Assembly: GCF_023283945.1 (NCBI RefSeq)
Contig: NZ_JAKIKW010000013.1
Span: forward strand, 62,001 to 126,000
Reading direction: 5' to 3'
DNA from: Shewanella gelidimarina
GTDB lineage: Bacteria > Pseudomonadota > Gammaproteobacteria > Enterobacterales > Shewanellaceae
DNA: 64,000 nt
Part shown: piece by piece, positions 28,564-36,419 of the stretch
How positions within the stretch are numbered: position 1 is the first letter of the stretch
How the letters are laid out: the number at the start of each line of letters is the position of its first letter
Position numbers and translations under genes: made by a program
The notes under the pieces: model-generated
What the model was told of the DNA's origin: nothing
Databases searched by the model: none
Seen by the model: the letters and a program-made list of their open reading frames with translations, nothing else

Positions 28564-29277
28564 TTAGTTATTCCAGGCTTCTGGTGCGAATAGATATCCC
28601 TGTCCCCAAACTGTTTTAATCCTGAAAGGTGTTTCAATATTATCACCAAGTTTCTTTCTCAAGCGCGAAATACGCACATCAATTTTTCTATCTTTACCGT
28701 CAAAGTCGATATTCAGTAAATATTGATAAATATACTGGCGGCTCATGACTTGCCCAGCCTGAGAGGCAAGTAACCATAATAATTCAAACTCATGGCTAGT
28801 AAGGTCAACTTCTATTTGACCCAGACGAATGGCTTGAGTGTGAGGATCGATACTTAACTTACCAAAGCTTAGACAATGAGACTCAACTTGTGGTGGCTTT
28901 GCTTGACGACGTAGTAAGTTATTTATTCTTGCCACTAATAACGCTGGGTCGACAGGTTTAACCACATAGTCATCAGCGCCGAGCTCAAAGCCTTTAATTT
29001 GGTCTTCATTTGAGCCCAATGCGCTCATTAATAAGATCGGCCCGGCAAAATAGTCTGGTAGTTTCTCACACAGAGTTAAACCGTCCATGCCTGGTAACAT
29101 AATGTCCAGCAAAATGATGTCAGGTTTATAGTTGATTAGTCGGGTTAATACGGTATCTCCGCGACGCTCCACTTCAACGTGCATTCCATGCGATTTTAAG
29201 TAGTCTACGATCAAGTTGGCCAGACGAATGTCATCTTCTACGAGTAGGACTCTATGCGTAGATTGAGAGTTGGTCAT
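28564..29277 (-). CDS. OmpR/PhoB family response regulator (RstA-like)
   Basis: DNA-binding response regulator of 237 aa. The start at 29277 is chosen over 29292 because GGAG lies nine bases before it and the ATG overlaps the stop of the DUF3019 gene (TAATG). The receiver domain (~8-120) has the acidic pair VEDD, the phosphorylation site D58 in LLDIMLPGMDG and the KPVDP lysine. The winged helix (~135-230) has DLTSHEFELLWLLAS and VWGQGYLF. It probably regulates its own operon. Confidence 0.94.
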   Translation of the reverse strand: MTNSQSTHRVLLVEDDIRLANLIVDYLKSHGMHVEVERRGDTVLTRLINYKPDIILLDIMLPGMDGLTLCEKLPDYFAGPILLMSALGSNEDQIKGFELGADDYVVKPVDPALLVARINNLLRRQAKPPQVESHCLSFGKLSIDPHTQAIRLGQIEVDLTSHEFELLWLLASQAGQVMSRQYIYQYLLNIDFDGKDRKIDVRISRLRKKLGDNIETPFRIKTVWGQGYLFAPEAWNN

Positions 29278-29690
29278 TAAAATAAACTCCATGGGTTGCG
29301 GTAACGACGCCTTACTTGAGGCGAAGAAGCTTGAGTAACTTTTAATTTTACACCCGCGAGAGTCTCGTGGGTATCTTTGTCTATCATGACAAACTGAATA
29401 TCTTGGTCTGCACTGATATTGATCGCTAAAGAGTTAACGGCAGGTGAATTATTGCACCACTTTTTAAGCCCTTTGTAGTCAGACATGATGCATATTGAGC
29501 GGTTTTGTAACAGCTCCCACGTCAGTACAACTTCAGTGTTACAAGTTTCTTCATCTTCACTGGTAATACAAATGGTGGGGGATAAGCTCAGACTGGCAGT
29601 AAGAGGCTCAAGCTCTTCAGCGACAGCATAGCCACTAAACGCCGAGTAAAAAAGGAACCACAAGCATGATTTTTTTGCTATTGATAACAC
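29277..29690 (-). CDS. DUF3019 family periplasmic protein
   Basis: A 137-aa secreted protein matching DUF3019, a family of unknown function seen mainly in Shewanella and relatives. The signal peptide ends near residue 24 (GYAVA/EE). Four cysteines (CITSEDEETC, CIMS, WCNN) could form two disulfides, and the strand pattern suggests a small beta sandwich. It lies five bases after the MipA/OmpV gene and its stop overlaps the regulator's start. It may connect the outer-membrane protein to the sensor kinase, which is inference from gene order. Confidence 0.8.
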   Translation of the reverse strand: MLSIAKKSCLWFLFYSAFSGYAVAEELEPLTASLSLSPTICITSEDEETCNTEVVLTWELLQNRSICIMSDYKGLKKWCNNSPAVNSLAINISADQDIQFVMIDKDTHETLAGVKLKVTQASSPQVRRRYRNPWSLF

Positions 29691-29695
29691 TGGCG

Positions 29696-30562
29696 TTAAA
29701 ACCTATACGCTGCGCCTACAAAATAGGTAGTCGTATAATCTTTGTCGAGCAGAGGGCTATCAACAATTTCATCGGCAAGGTCGGTATAACGTGCTACCAG
29801 CAAAATATTCCAATTTTCAGTTAACACATATTGTCCTGTGAATTCGATACTTTGATTCAAAGCTGACTCCGCTTGGTACTTTTCGCTCCAATAGGGGCTC
29901 TCACTCGGTCTAATACCATAATAATAATCAACGACTTGTTCGCTTTTCCAGTCTAACACAGCTGCGAACTCAAAATTCCAACTATCAAGTGGAATATTGT
30001 ACAACCATTTTAACTGCGCTTCAGTTCCATTATGCACATTAAAAAGGTCATGTGTAACAGAGGCTTTGACTATACCAAATCTAGTGTAAAGAAACGCTTC
30101 TACTCCGCCAAGATATGTAAAGCTTCGATCTTCGAGCTTACTAGTATCTATCTCAGGCTCTGGAATGGCGGCCATGATAGAGATGTTAGAACGCGCAGCA
30201 CTATGTCCATTAACAAGGAAGATATTAGAGGGATCCCAACGATAAAAAAAGGCGCGGTCGGTACTAAACGTACTGACTACATTGACGGTGTAATTTTCGC
30301 CTTCAGTGACGGTGTAACCAATATTACCGTTATCAAAAAACCAACTGTCACCATAGTAGGCGATGGTTGGAACGGCATAAATAGGGATATCATCGAAATC
30401 TTTAAGCGGGTTTGATTTAACGCCGTAACCGAGTGCAATACCTATATCCCAACGGCCAACTTCAATACAGTCGGTGTTGTTGCCGCAAGCATCGTTATTG
30501 CTAGCGTGCGCAGAAGTTGCAAAAAAGCTAATACTTAGGATTAGCGCGAATAGATAATGCAT
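29696..30562 (-). CDS. MipA/OmpV family outer-membrane protein
   Basis: A 288-aa outer-membrane beta-barrel protein with a signal peptide ending at SAHA/SN. The family core is visible: RWDIGIALGYGVKSNPLKD near the start, IPIYAVPTIAYYGDSWFFDNGNIGY, and the barrel end TTYFVGAAYRF with a terminal Phe. It is the normal length of the family, unlike the double-length paralogue at 686-2065. It is the first gene of the four-gene operon with a two-component system and so a likely regulatory target of it. Confidence 0.88.
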   Translation of the reverse strand: MHYLFALILSISFFATSAHASNNDACGNNTDCIEVGRWDIGIALGYGVKSNPLKDFDDIPIYAVPTIAYYGDSWFFDNGNIGYTVTEGENYTVNVVSTFSTDRAFFYRWDPSNIFLVNGHSAARSNISIMAAIPEPEIDTSKLEDRSFTYLGGVEAFLYTRFGIVKASVTHDLFNVHNGTEAQLKWLYNIPLDSWNFEFAAVLDWKSEQVVDYYYGIRPSESPYWSEKYQAESALNQSIEFTGQYVLTENWNILLVARYTDLADEIVDSPLLDKDYTTTYFVGAAYRF

Positions 30563-31005
30563 AGATTGATATCGACTTATGATTACAAAATTAACAAAAG
30601 AGAATATAGAGTATCACTAATAGTTAATCGCATCATGGGGAGGAGTGGATTTGTTGCAAAGTGATACAGGTCATAAAGTCATCAACAGGCTAGCCAGATT
30701 TAAACTCCCGCTAAATCCGCAACGACTGACGTAGAGCGGGATGAATTTGAAGCATTCGACTTAGAGCACTGAATAAAAAAGGATTTATGAGTGCAGGTAT
30801 CGGTATATATAGAGCCTAGGTCGATATTTTAGTTGATTTTAAGATGTTAATCTTTTAGTGGGGGAGGCGTGTTTATGGGGGGCTGCAACTTACGTCAGTA
30901 TTAATTTTCAGAGATTATTCAATTGCCTAGACGTAGTTAACATTGTTGGCTGAACGATGTGGCAGCCTAGCATCGTCAAGATGATACTAGGCTCAACTGC
31001 CGCTT
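30563..31005. other. Intergenic region before the MipA operon
   Basis: No recognised gene. The part nearest 30562 should hold the promoter of the minus-strand operon. AAAAAAGGATTT precedes a ten-codon frame (30787-30819) and GGGGGAGG precedes a nine-codon frame near 30875; both are probably chance. AGCCTAG/CTAGGCT (30964-30970 with 30987-30993) forms a hairpin just after the minus-strand gene ending at 31006, but it lacks a T run. Confidence 0.5.
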
Positions 31006-31485
31006 TTAAACGTCATTCATCTTACTGCAGACAAATGCAATGGCCTCTTCATCTAGGCTACGTTTAGATAAGTAATTCACGGTGTTAGCTTGTTTGATTA
31101 AAAAGCCTTGTTCTGATTCAGAAATAGACACAACATCTTGCCAAAGAATGCTTCCTTTGACATAAAACGAGTCATTCGAGATCCCTTGTTCATCGATTGT
31201 TAGCGTCACTTCATTGCTGGCCGCTTTACTGACCATCTGACGCATAAGCCACCAAGGCTTTTTGTAACGTATGTTTAATGCTTCTAATATGCCGAGTACG
31301 ATTAAAAACCACGAGGCGTAAGCGTTGATCCCAGTCAGCAGCAATACAATGCCAATAAGTATAAAGATGATGGCCTTTTTATGAGCGCGTATTGAGGTAT
31401 CAATGACAACTGACTCATCAAAGCACTCGCTAAAGTGGCTTTTATCTAAAGTATATTGAGTGGTATAGCTGTATTCAGATTTCAT
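31006..31485 (-). CDS. YcxB-like family membrane protein
   Basis: A 159-aa protein with two adjacent membrane helices (~38-53 and ~56-70) and a C-terminal strand-rich domain in which ITIDEQGI-like and GSILWQDVVSISESEQGFLI patterns match YcxB-like/PH-like membrane proteins. The function is unknown. It is a single gene; the region between it and the divergent gene at 31632 holds the two promoters. Confidence 0.6.
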   Translation of the reverse strand: MKSEYSYTTQYTLDKSHFSECFDESVVIDTSIRAHKKAIIFILIGIVLLLTGINAYASWFLIVLGILEALNIRYKKPWWLMRQMVSKAASNEVTLTIDEQGISNDSFYVKGSILWQDVVSISESEQGFLIKQANTVNYLSKRSLDEEAIAFVCSKMNDV

Positions 31486-31631
31486 TTGGGCTCATTAGTT
31501 TAATGCGAAAATAATGCTTAAGGCGCTAATTCGATATTATACCCTTAAGTTTGCATTTAGTTGATTAACTCAGGCTTAATCAAGCTATATTGAAGCAAGG
31601 TTTGGCAATGATAAAGGGGTTAAAAGAGATT

Positions 31632-31973
31632 ATGGCAACGATACCAACAGATTTTGTAAATTATAAATCAACACCATTGTTTGATAAAGACACTGTGCCA
31701 AAGATGTTTTTGCATCTGCATAACACTAAAGCAGGCGTGTATGGGCAAATTCATGTGTTAAGCGGCACGCTGAAGTTTTATGGTTTTAAAGATAGGCGAG
31801 CAGAGGTGGAGCAAGAGATCGTTATTGAGGTTGGCCAGACCGCTATTTCGCCACCGCAATATTGGCATAAAGTAGAGTTATTAACGGCAGACACCCAGTT
31901 TAGAGTCGATTTTTGGGCACAAGCGGGATCTGATATTGTTGTTGAAAACCAAAGTGAAAGAGACGCCACATAA
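31632..31973 (+). CDS. DUF1971 cupin-like protein
   Basis: A 113-aa protein matching DUF1971, a small cupin related to the N-terminal part of some TehB-like tellurite resistance proteins. The start at 31632 (MATIPTDFVNYKSTP) follows the family's usual N-terminus; in-frame starts at 31590 and 31608 are possible. Cupin features are HNTKAGVYGQIHVLSGTLKFYGF and ISPPQYWHKVE. It contains several histidines that could hold a metal. The role is not established, and no tehA or methyltransferase gene is adjacent. Confidence 0.75.
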   Translation: MATIPTDFVNYKSTPLFDKDTVPKMFLHLHNTKAGVYGQIHVLSGTLKFYGFKDRRAEVEQEIVIEVGQTAISPPQYWHKVELLTADTQFRVDFWAQAGSDIVVENQSERDAT

Positions 31974-32025
31974 GTCATCATAGCGTCAATGCTGTCGTTA
32001 ACGGCGACAAGAGACGCACTGACAA

Positions 32026-32910
32026 TTAGTGATGAGTTGGCTTAATAGCAAGGATGTCACACTTTAATTGGTCAATGATGACCGATGAAGTGTGCCCCTT
32101 AAGTTCGCTAATAAAACCATGATGTTCACCAGCACCAATCACTAACAGATTAGCATTGCACCTATGTGCCACTTCAGGAATGATATGATCCGGCAGCCCT
32201 TGCTCAAGGTGCAGATGGTCATCGCCTAAATGGTATGCTTTAGCCGAATCGATTAAGTGCTCCCAGTGATGACTCCTTTGCTCCTCATCAGTAAATAAGC
32301 CATGATCTTTATTGACCGACATACTCCAGTTTTCCAGTTGATAACAGTTAAGCAGGTGGATGTCATTATCGAGTAGGCTGGCAAGTTGCTGCGTATCATC
32401 TAACAAATGTTGATTAAGTTCTTTATGGGCAAAATTCGATCCTGCCGTTTCTAGCGCAGTTAAAATATGCCCTTGTGGTTGCCAACATTTGTTGCCCACA
32501 ATTAAAATCGGCAAATCACTCTCGCGTAACAGATGCGCTTCGCAACTAGGAATGAACTCGTTGACAAGGGTATTGTGGTGCTGATTATTCACCACCACCA
32601 AGTCATAATCACCGGTGTTTGTTTCATTAAGGATCGCCACATGGTCTTTGACATTGTTAATTACTTTTACTTCTATTTCGACTCCTAGACGTTGGTATTT
32701 ACTCAGTAGTTTATTGACAAAAAGCATAGGGTCCAGCGCATTGTTGGGGATTAAACCTAAGCGACTGAGAAAGTTATTATAAGGTCTTTCTACTTTTAAG
32801 GCGGTGACTTTCGCTTTGGTTTTACTGGCAAGTTGCAGGGCTTTGTTTAGGGCTACTTGTGCGGCTGAATGATTGTCTATTAGCGCTAATGTATGGTGGT
32901 AAGAGATCAT
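32026..32910 (-). CDS. Tandem universal stress protein (UspE-like)
   Basis: A 294-aa cytoplasmic protein made of two Usp folds. The first (~1-140) has YDLVVVNNQHHNTL and LPILIVG. The second (~148-294) has ANLLVIGAGEHHGF and a GHTSSVIIDQLKCDILAIKP tail, with the G2xG9xGS/T nucleotide motif mostly kept in the second only. Such proteins respond to growth arrest and redox stress. It is a single gene, divergent from a small membrane protein across a region with repeated TTAAC sites that could bind a redox regulator. Confidence 0.82.
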   Translation of the reverse strand: MISYHHTLALIDNHSAAQVALNKALQLASKTKAKVTALKVERPYNNFLSRLGLIPNNALDPMLFVNKLLSKYQRLGVEIEVKVINNVKDHVAILNETNTGDYDLVVVNNQHHNTLVNEFIPSCEAHLLRESDLPILIVGNKCWQPQGHILTALETAGSNFAHKELNQHLLDDTQQLASLLDNDIHLLNCYQLENWSMSVNKDHGLFTDEEQRSHHWEHLIDSAKAYHLGDDHLHLEQGLPDHIIPEVAHRCNANLLVIGAGEHHGFISELKGHTSSVIIDQLKCDILAIKPTHH

Positions 32911-33112
32911 CGTGAAGTACTCCGTTTTCTTTCACTCCATTTCGAACAACTGTAGACCAAAACCCGCTGAACACACGGTTTTCCTCATACCGAATCGCGC
33001 TTAAAGTCTGCTTCTAAAGTGCTATTCAATATACTCAATATTAACTTACTGATTTGGTTAAAAAGCATCATGTTAGTAATGAACAAATTCACATTTTTTC
33101 AAGAATGAGTCA

Positions 33113-33154
33113 ATGTTAATGCCATTAACTTTCATGTTAACAATCTTTAACATG
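33113..33154. promoter_or_regulatory. Cluster of symmetric TTAAC/GTTAA sites between usp and a small gene
   Basis: Two perfect palindromes lie together: GTTAATG-c-CATTAAC (33115-33129) and CATGTTAA-caatct-TTAACATG (33133-33154). TTAAC recurs at 33125, 33137 and 33147, about one helical turn apart, as in ArcA-type direct repeats. The rest of the 348-base intergenic region (32911-33258) holds nothing else recognised, apart from the ribosome site AAGGAGAGG of the next gene. Confidence 0.45.
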
Positions 33155-33258
33155 ACATGATTTTAGCGATTGGTTAATCTCATTTGACTATCTGAAGGTT
33201 GGCATTTGATTCGGGCCTTAAAATGTAAGCTGTTAAAGTAATTCGCTAAGGAGAGGCT

Positions 33259-33504
33259 ATGTTTGTGTTTGCAATGGAGTTGGTTTTTTGGCTGCTTTGG
33301 GATTTTGTGCTGTCATCTGTATTTTGTCTGACTGGCGCATTACTGATCCGCATCTTTACCTTTGGCAATACCCGCTATCCGTTGACGCCTCTGAGTTATT
33401 TCCGCCGTCGTAAGTACAAAGAGAAAGACCCATTTAATACGACCTTTATCGTGGGGTTTTCGTTCTACCTTTGTTTGCTGATTATCGCTATCTGGATAGG
33501 CTAG
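33259..33504 (+). CDS. Small membrane protein of unknown function
   Basis: An 81-aa protein with an excellent ribosome site (AAGGAGAGG, six bases before the ATG). Two hydrophobic helices (~5-32 and ~62-80) flank a basic, cytoplasmic-looking loop (YFRRRKYKEKDPF). No family is recognised. The clear start signal and codon use like the neighbours support a real gene. Confidence 0.65.
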   Translation: MFVFAMELVFWLLWDFVLSSVFCLTGALLIRIFTFGNTRYPLTPLSYFRRRKYKEKDPFNTTFIVGFSFYLCLLIIAIWIG

Positions 33505-33625
33505 GTAAGCTTTATTCTTTTAACCCCGCAGCACTTATATTGTTTTAATGAGTTCAAACATCTGTTTACATTTTGTTCATTCAACAGTAGCTTAGCTAGA
33601 AATAACACTCACATCGCCAAATCAT

Positions 33626-34378
33626 ATGACTATAAGAAAAACTATCCTTATCACCGGTGCCAGTTCTGGGCTTGGCCGTGGAATGGCATTGGAGTTTGCT
33701 CACAAAGGTCGAGATCTCGCGTTATGTGCTCGGCGAATGGATAGACTCGAAGCGCTTAAAAGTGAACTTGAAAAGATTAATCCTAGCATTCGAATCTCGA
33801 TTAAATCTCTAGATGTAAACGAGCATCAACAAGTCTTCGATGTGTTTGATGAATTTAATCAAGAGTTGGGCGTCATTGACCGGATCATTATTAATGCCGG
33901 TATGGGCAAAGGTGCCTCCATCGGGACCGGTCATTTTGAGGCCAACAAGCAAACCGCAGAAACTAATTTTGTTGCGCTTCTTGCACAAGCAGAAGCTGCG
34001 ATGAAGATTTTTAGAGCGCAAAATGCGGGTCACTTAGTTACCATATCCTCGGTGAGTGCAGTTCGAGGCTTCAGGCGAGCGATGACAGTTTATGCGGCGA
34101 CAAAGGCGGCGGTGAGCTCATTGACCGAAGGGATCCGTATTGATGTGATGAACACTCCAATTAGTGTGAGTTGCATTCATCCTGGTTTTATTCGCAGTGA
34201 GATTAACGAACAGGTCGATAAGGTCCCTTTTATCGTCGATACTGACGTTGGTTGCCGTGCAATGGTCAAAGCGATAGAGGCTGAAAAAGCCAATAGTTTT
34301 GTCCCTACATGGCCTTGGGCACTATTGCATTGGGCACTGCGAGTGGCACCAGATTCGTGGGTCAGAAAAATGAGTTGA
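33626..34378 (+). CDS. SDR family oxidoreductase
   Basis: Short-chain dehydrogenase/reductase of 250 aa; NAD(P)-dependent, substrate unknown. Residues 10-17 form the cofactor loop TGASSGLG. NAG is at 90-92, the catalytic Ser is in ISSVS (~141-142), and Y156 and K160 form YxxxK. CARR after the second strand suggests NADP(H) as cofactor. The C-terminus (WPWALLHWALRVAPDSWV) is hydrophobic and may touch the membrane. It is a single gene. Confidence 0.9.
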   Translation: MTIRKTILITGASSGLGRGMALEFAHKGRDLALCARRMDRLEALKSELEKINPSIRISIKSLDVNEHQQVFDVFDEFNQELGVIDRIIINAGMGKGASIGTGHFEANKQTAETNFVALLAQAEAAMKIFRAQNAGHLVTISSVSAVRGFRRAMTVYAATKAAVSSLTEGIRIDVMNTPISVSCIHPGFIRSEINEQVDKVPFIVDTDVGCRAMVKAIEAEKANSFVPTWPWALLHWALRVAPDSWVRKMS

Positions 34379-34492
34379 TCACGCTCATTCAGGTCATCAG
34401 TAAAGACGCACCACTAATACGCAGCACTAATATGCCCACCGTGACTCGCCAGTGCGACGATTCACGCTTATAACGGTTAATCATTATAACGA

Positions 34493-34909
34493 TCAATAAC
34501 GGTTACGTTCACTGGGAATATCGCTAAGGTATTGGACAAATTCAACCTCGTAACCGTCTGGGTCAATGTAGTATACATTGCGTCGATAAGGGTCTTCAGC
34601 GCCTGCTTTATCGACAGGATGGCCTATCGCCGCTAGGCGCGTTATTACAGCGTCTATATCATCGACGACAAAAGCAAAATGAGCCAAGCCGACTTGATGG
34701 CCACTCAAGTCGCGATTATTGTCGACACCATCATCATTAAACGTCAGATATTGATAATCATCGCCAAAATGGATCCAGTTGCGATCAACCCCATGCCACT
34801 GACTCACCCCACCGCCACGTGTCTTCCAATGGGGGAAAATAGCTTGGTAAAAAGCCAGAGTGGTCGGGATGTCTTTTACCACCAAATTTAAGTGTTCTAA
34901 ATGCATCAT
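34493..34909 (-). CDS. VOC family (glyoxalase-like) protein
   Basis: A 138-aa vicinal oxygen chelate protein with two beta-alpha-beta-beta-beta halves: HLEHLNLVVKDIPTTLAFYQ and GLAHFAFVVDDIDAVITRL. Metal-ligand candidates are His5 and the Glu in DGYEVEFVQ. Such proteins act as glyoxalases, dioxygenases or resistance proteins; the substrate is not predictable. AAGGAG lies six bases before the start. It follows the FMN reductase gene by 36 bases, so it is likely the second gene of that operon. Confidence 0.85.
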   Translation of the reverse strand: MMHLEHLNLVVKDIPTTLAFYQAIFPHWKTRGGGVSQWHGVDRNWIHFGDDYQYLTFNDDGVDNNRDLSGHQVGLAHFAFVVDDIDAVITRLAAIGHPVDKAGAEDPYRRNVYYIDPDGYEVEFVQYLSDIPSERNRY

Positions 34910-34945
34910 AATGTGCTCCTTGCTGTCTGTTTAGTGATTAAGTTT

Positions 34946-35554
34946 TTACATGCCATAACTGTACTCCTGTTGTTTAGGGTAGGGCATGGCTTCATGGTTA
35001 ACACGAATTGTTGTTAATGCTTCACTGTATTGCAGCAACATGTGTAAGCAGTAATTGATACGCTCACGTAAGTGCTGATCGCGCTCGCTCATGGCCTCTT
35101 CTTGGTTGAGCACCTCTTCAACCTGACGAATAATCAGATGGTCAGGTGTCGCCACCAATTTATTGTTCTTTAATGCATTCATCCTCAACTCTGCAATCGG
35201 GTATGCACCGCTAATGCCGCTCACCACCGACACTAATAACGCCGGTTTATGGGCTGTCTCTTGCTTATCACACATCAACAAGAAATTCTTAATCAGCGGT
35301 GAGGCCATACCGCCCCATTCAGGTGTTATTAACACCAGCGCATCAGCGCGCTTAATTTGTTGAGAGATTAAAGGCCAGCGACTACCGTCAACATTTTTGC
35401 TCTCGGGCTCACCGTCCCAAAATGGCAACTGATACTCACAAAGCTCAATGTGTTTTACATTATGCGTCGGTAGCATTTGTTGCATTAAGTATTGGGCCAC
35501 TTTTGCACTTTGCGAGTCCTTACGTTGGCTGCCGCTAACAATCACTAATTCCAT
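34946..35554 (-). CDS. NADPH-dependent FMN reductase family protein
   Basis: Flavodoxin-like oxidoreductase of 202 aa. The FMN phosphate loop is SGSQRKDSQSAKVA (residues ~7-20). The loop LITPEWGGMASPLIKNF is typical of NADPH-dependent FMN reductases and chromate/quinone reductases. The protein would reduce FMN, quinones or azo compounds in the cytoplasm. It is divergent from an Fe-S type repressor, with concentric palindromes in the shared promoter region (35555-35634), one of which overlaps this gene's ribosome site. It is therefore the likely target of that repressor. Confidence 0.87.
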   Translation of the reverse strand: MELVIVSGSQRKDSQSAKVAQYLMQQMLPTHNVKHIELCEYQLPFWDGEPESKNVDGSRWPLISQQIKRADALVLITPEWGGMASPLIKNFLLMCDKQETAHKPALLVSVVSGISGAYPIAELRMNALKNNKLVATPDHLIIRQVEEVLNQEEAMSERDQHLRERINYCLHMLLQYSEALTTIRVNHEAMPYPKQQEYSYGM

Positions 35555-35634
35555 TTAAGTAAACCTTTTAGCTTATTAAGTGTTATGTAAAGTAATTGCT
35601 TTACATAATAAAGTAAAGATAAAAGTTTACTTAA
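35555..35634. promoter_or_regulatory. Two concentric perfect inverted repeats (candidate operator)
   Basis: Inner repeat: TTATGTAAAG (35583-35592) and CTTTACATAA (35599-35608), spacer TAATTG. Outer repeat: TTAAGTAAAC (35555-35564) and GTTTACTTAA (35625-35634). Both are perfect over ten bases and share nearly the same centre (35595). A further AAGTAAAG half-site is at 35611. The regulator gene starts 45 bases downstream, and the FMN reductase start touches the left arm. Confidence 0.65.
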
Positions 35635-35679
35635 GTATTGATTCAGTAATAATGTGCCTTAAGCGTTTAAGAGGTATAT

Positions 35680-36303
35680 ATGAAAACCAGCGATAAAATA
35701 TTGCAGATGTTAAAGACCCAAGGCGAGCTGACAGCCAAAGTCATCGCAACAGAACTTGAATTGACCACCATGGGCGTGCGTCAACATCTACAAAGTCTAG
35801 AACACAGTAGCGATGTGATTTTTGCAGATAGAAAAGCGATTCGCGGCAGACCAACTCGTTACTGGTCCCTGACGCCCAAAAGTAATAGTCATTTTTCTGA
35901 TCGCCATGAAGAACTCACCGTGCAATTAATTGATTCAGTAAAAACTATTTTTGGTGATCAAGGTTTAGAGCAGCTCATCGCCCATCGTGAAGAGGCGTCT
36001 TTTACGCTATATCAAGCCGCATTAACTGACGCAGTAGATCTATCCGCCAAGTTAGCCGTACTGGCTAGATTGCGAACGGAAGAGGGTTATATGGCCAGCG
36101 TTGAAGTGAGTGATGATGTTTATTGGCTGCTTGAAAATCACTGTCCAATATGTGCAGCAGCTGCCTCATGCCTCAACTTTTGCCGTTCAGAACTGCAACT
36201 GTTTCAGTCGCTGCTAAAAGAGGACGCTAGTGTTAGCCGTGAAGAGCATATTATTGAGGGCGCGCGTCGCTGCGCTTATAAGATTGTGCCGGTTGACGGT
36301 TGA
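35680..36303 (+). CDS. Winged-helix transcriptional regulator with Fe-S cysteine motif (SufR-like)
   Basis: A 207-aa regulator of the COG2345/SufR type. An N-terminal winged helix (~3-65; LTAKVIATELELTTMGVRQHL, residues 17-37, is the recognition unit, and GRPTRYWSL the wing) is followed by a sensor domain. Cysteines 155, 158, 164 and 168 form CPIC-x5-C-x3-C, which in relatives holds an Fe-S cluster. It probably represses the divergent FMN reductase/VOC operon and itself through the palindromes at 35555-35634. The last codons and the stop lie within the heptanucleotide array, so the natural C-terminus may have been altered by it. Confidence 0.82.
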   Translation: MKTSDKILQMLKTQGELTAKVIATELELTTMGVRQHLQSLEHSSDVIFADRKAIRGRPTRYWSLTPKSNSHFSDRHEELTVQLIDSVKTIFGDQGLEQLIAHREEASFTLYQAALTDAVDLSAKLAVLARLRTEEGYMASVEVSDDVYWLLENHCPICAAAASCLNFCRSELQLFQSLLKEDASVSREEHIIEGARRCAYKIVPVDG

Positions 36304-36402
36304 CGGTTGACGGTTGACGGTTGACGGTTGACGGTTGACGGATGACGGATGACGGATGACAGATGACAGATGACAGATGACAGATGACAGATGACAGATG
36401 AC
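36291..36402. repeat. Heptanucleotide tandem array, 16 units
   Basis: Seven GGTTGAC units (36291-36339), three GGATGAC units (36340-36360) and six AGATGAC units (36361-36402) follow each other without interruption. Sharp blocks of variants suggest growth by slipped-strand mispairing. The array begins inside the regulator's last codons, supplies its TGA, and ends 17 bases before the GTG of the pseudouridine synthase. Confidence 0.95.
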
Positions 36403-36419
36403 GAAAAGAGGCAGAAAGG

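Noticed and set aside
30787..30819. Ten-codon frame with AAGGA upstream in the region before the MipA operon.
   Set aside because: Too short, the spacing is ordinary, and a similar chance frame lies 60 bases away; there is no supporting homology.
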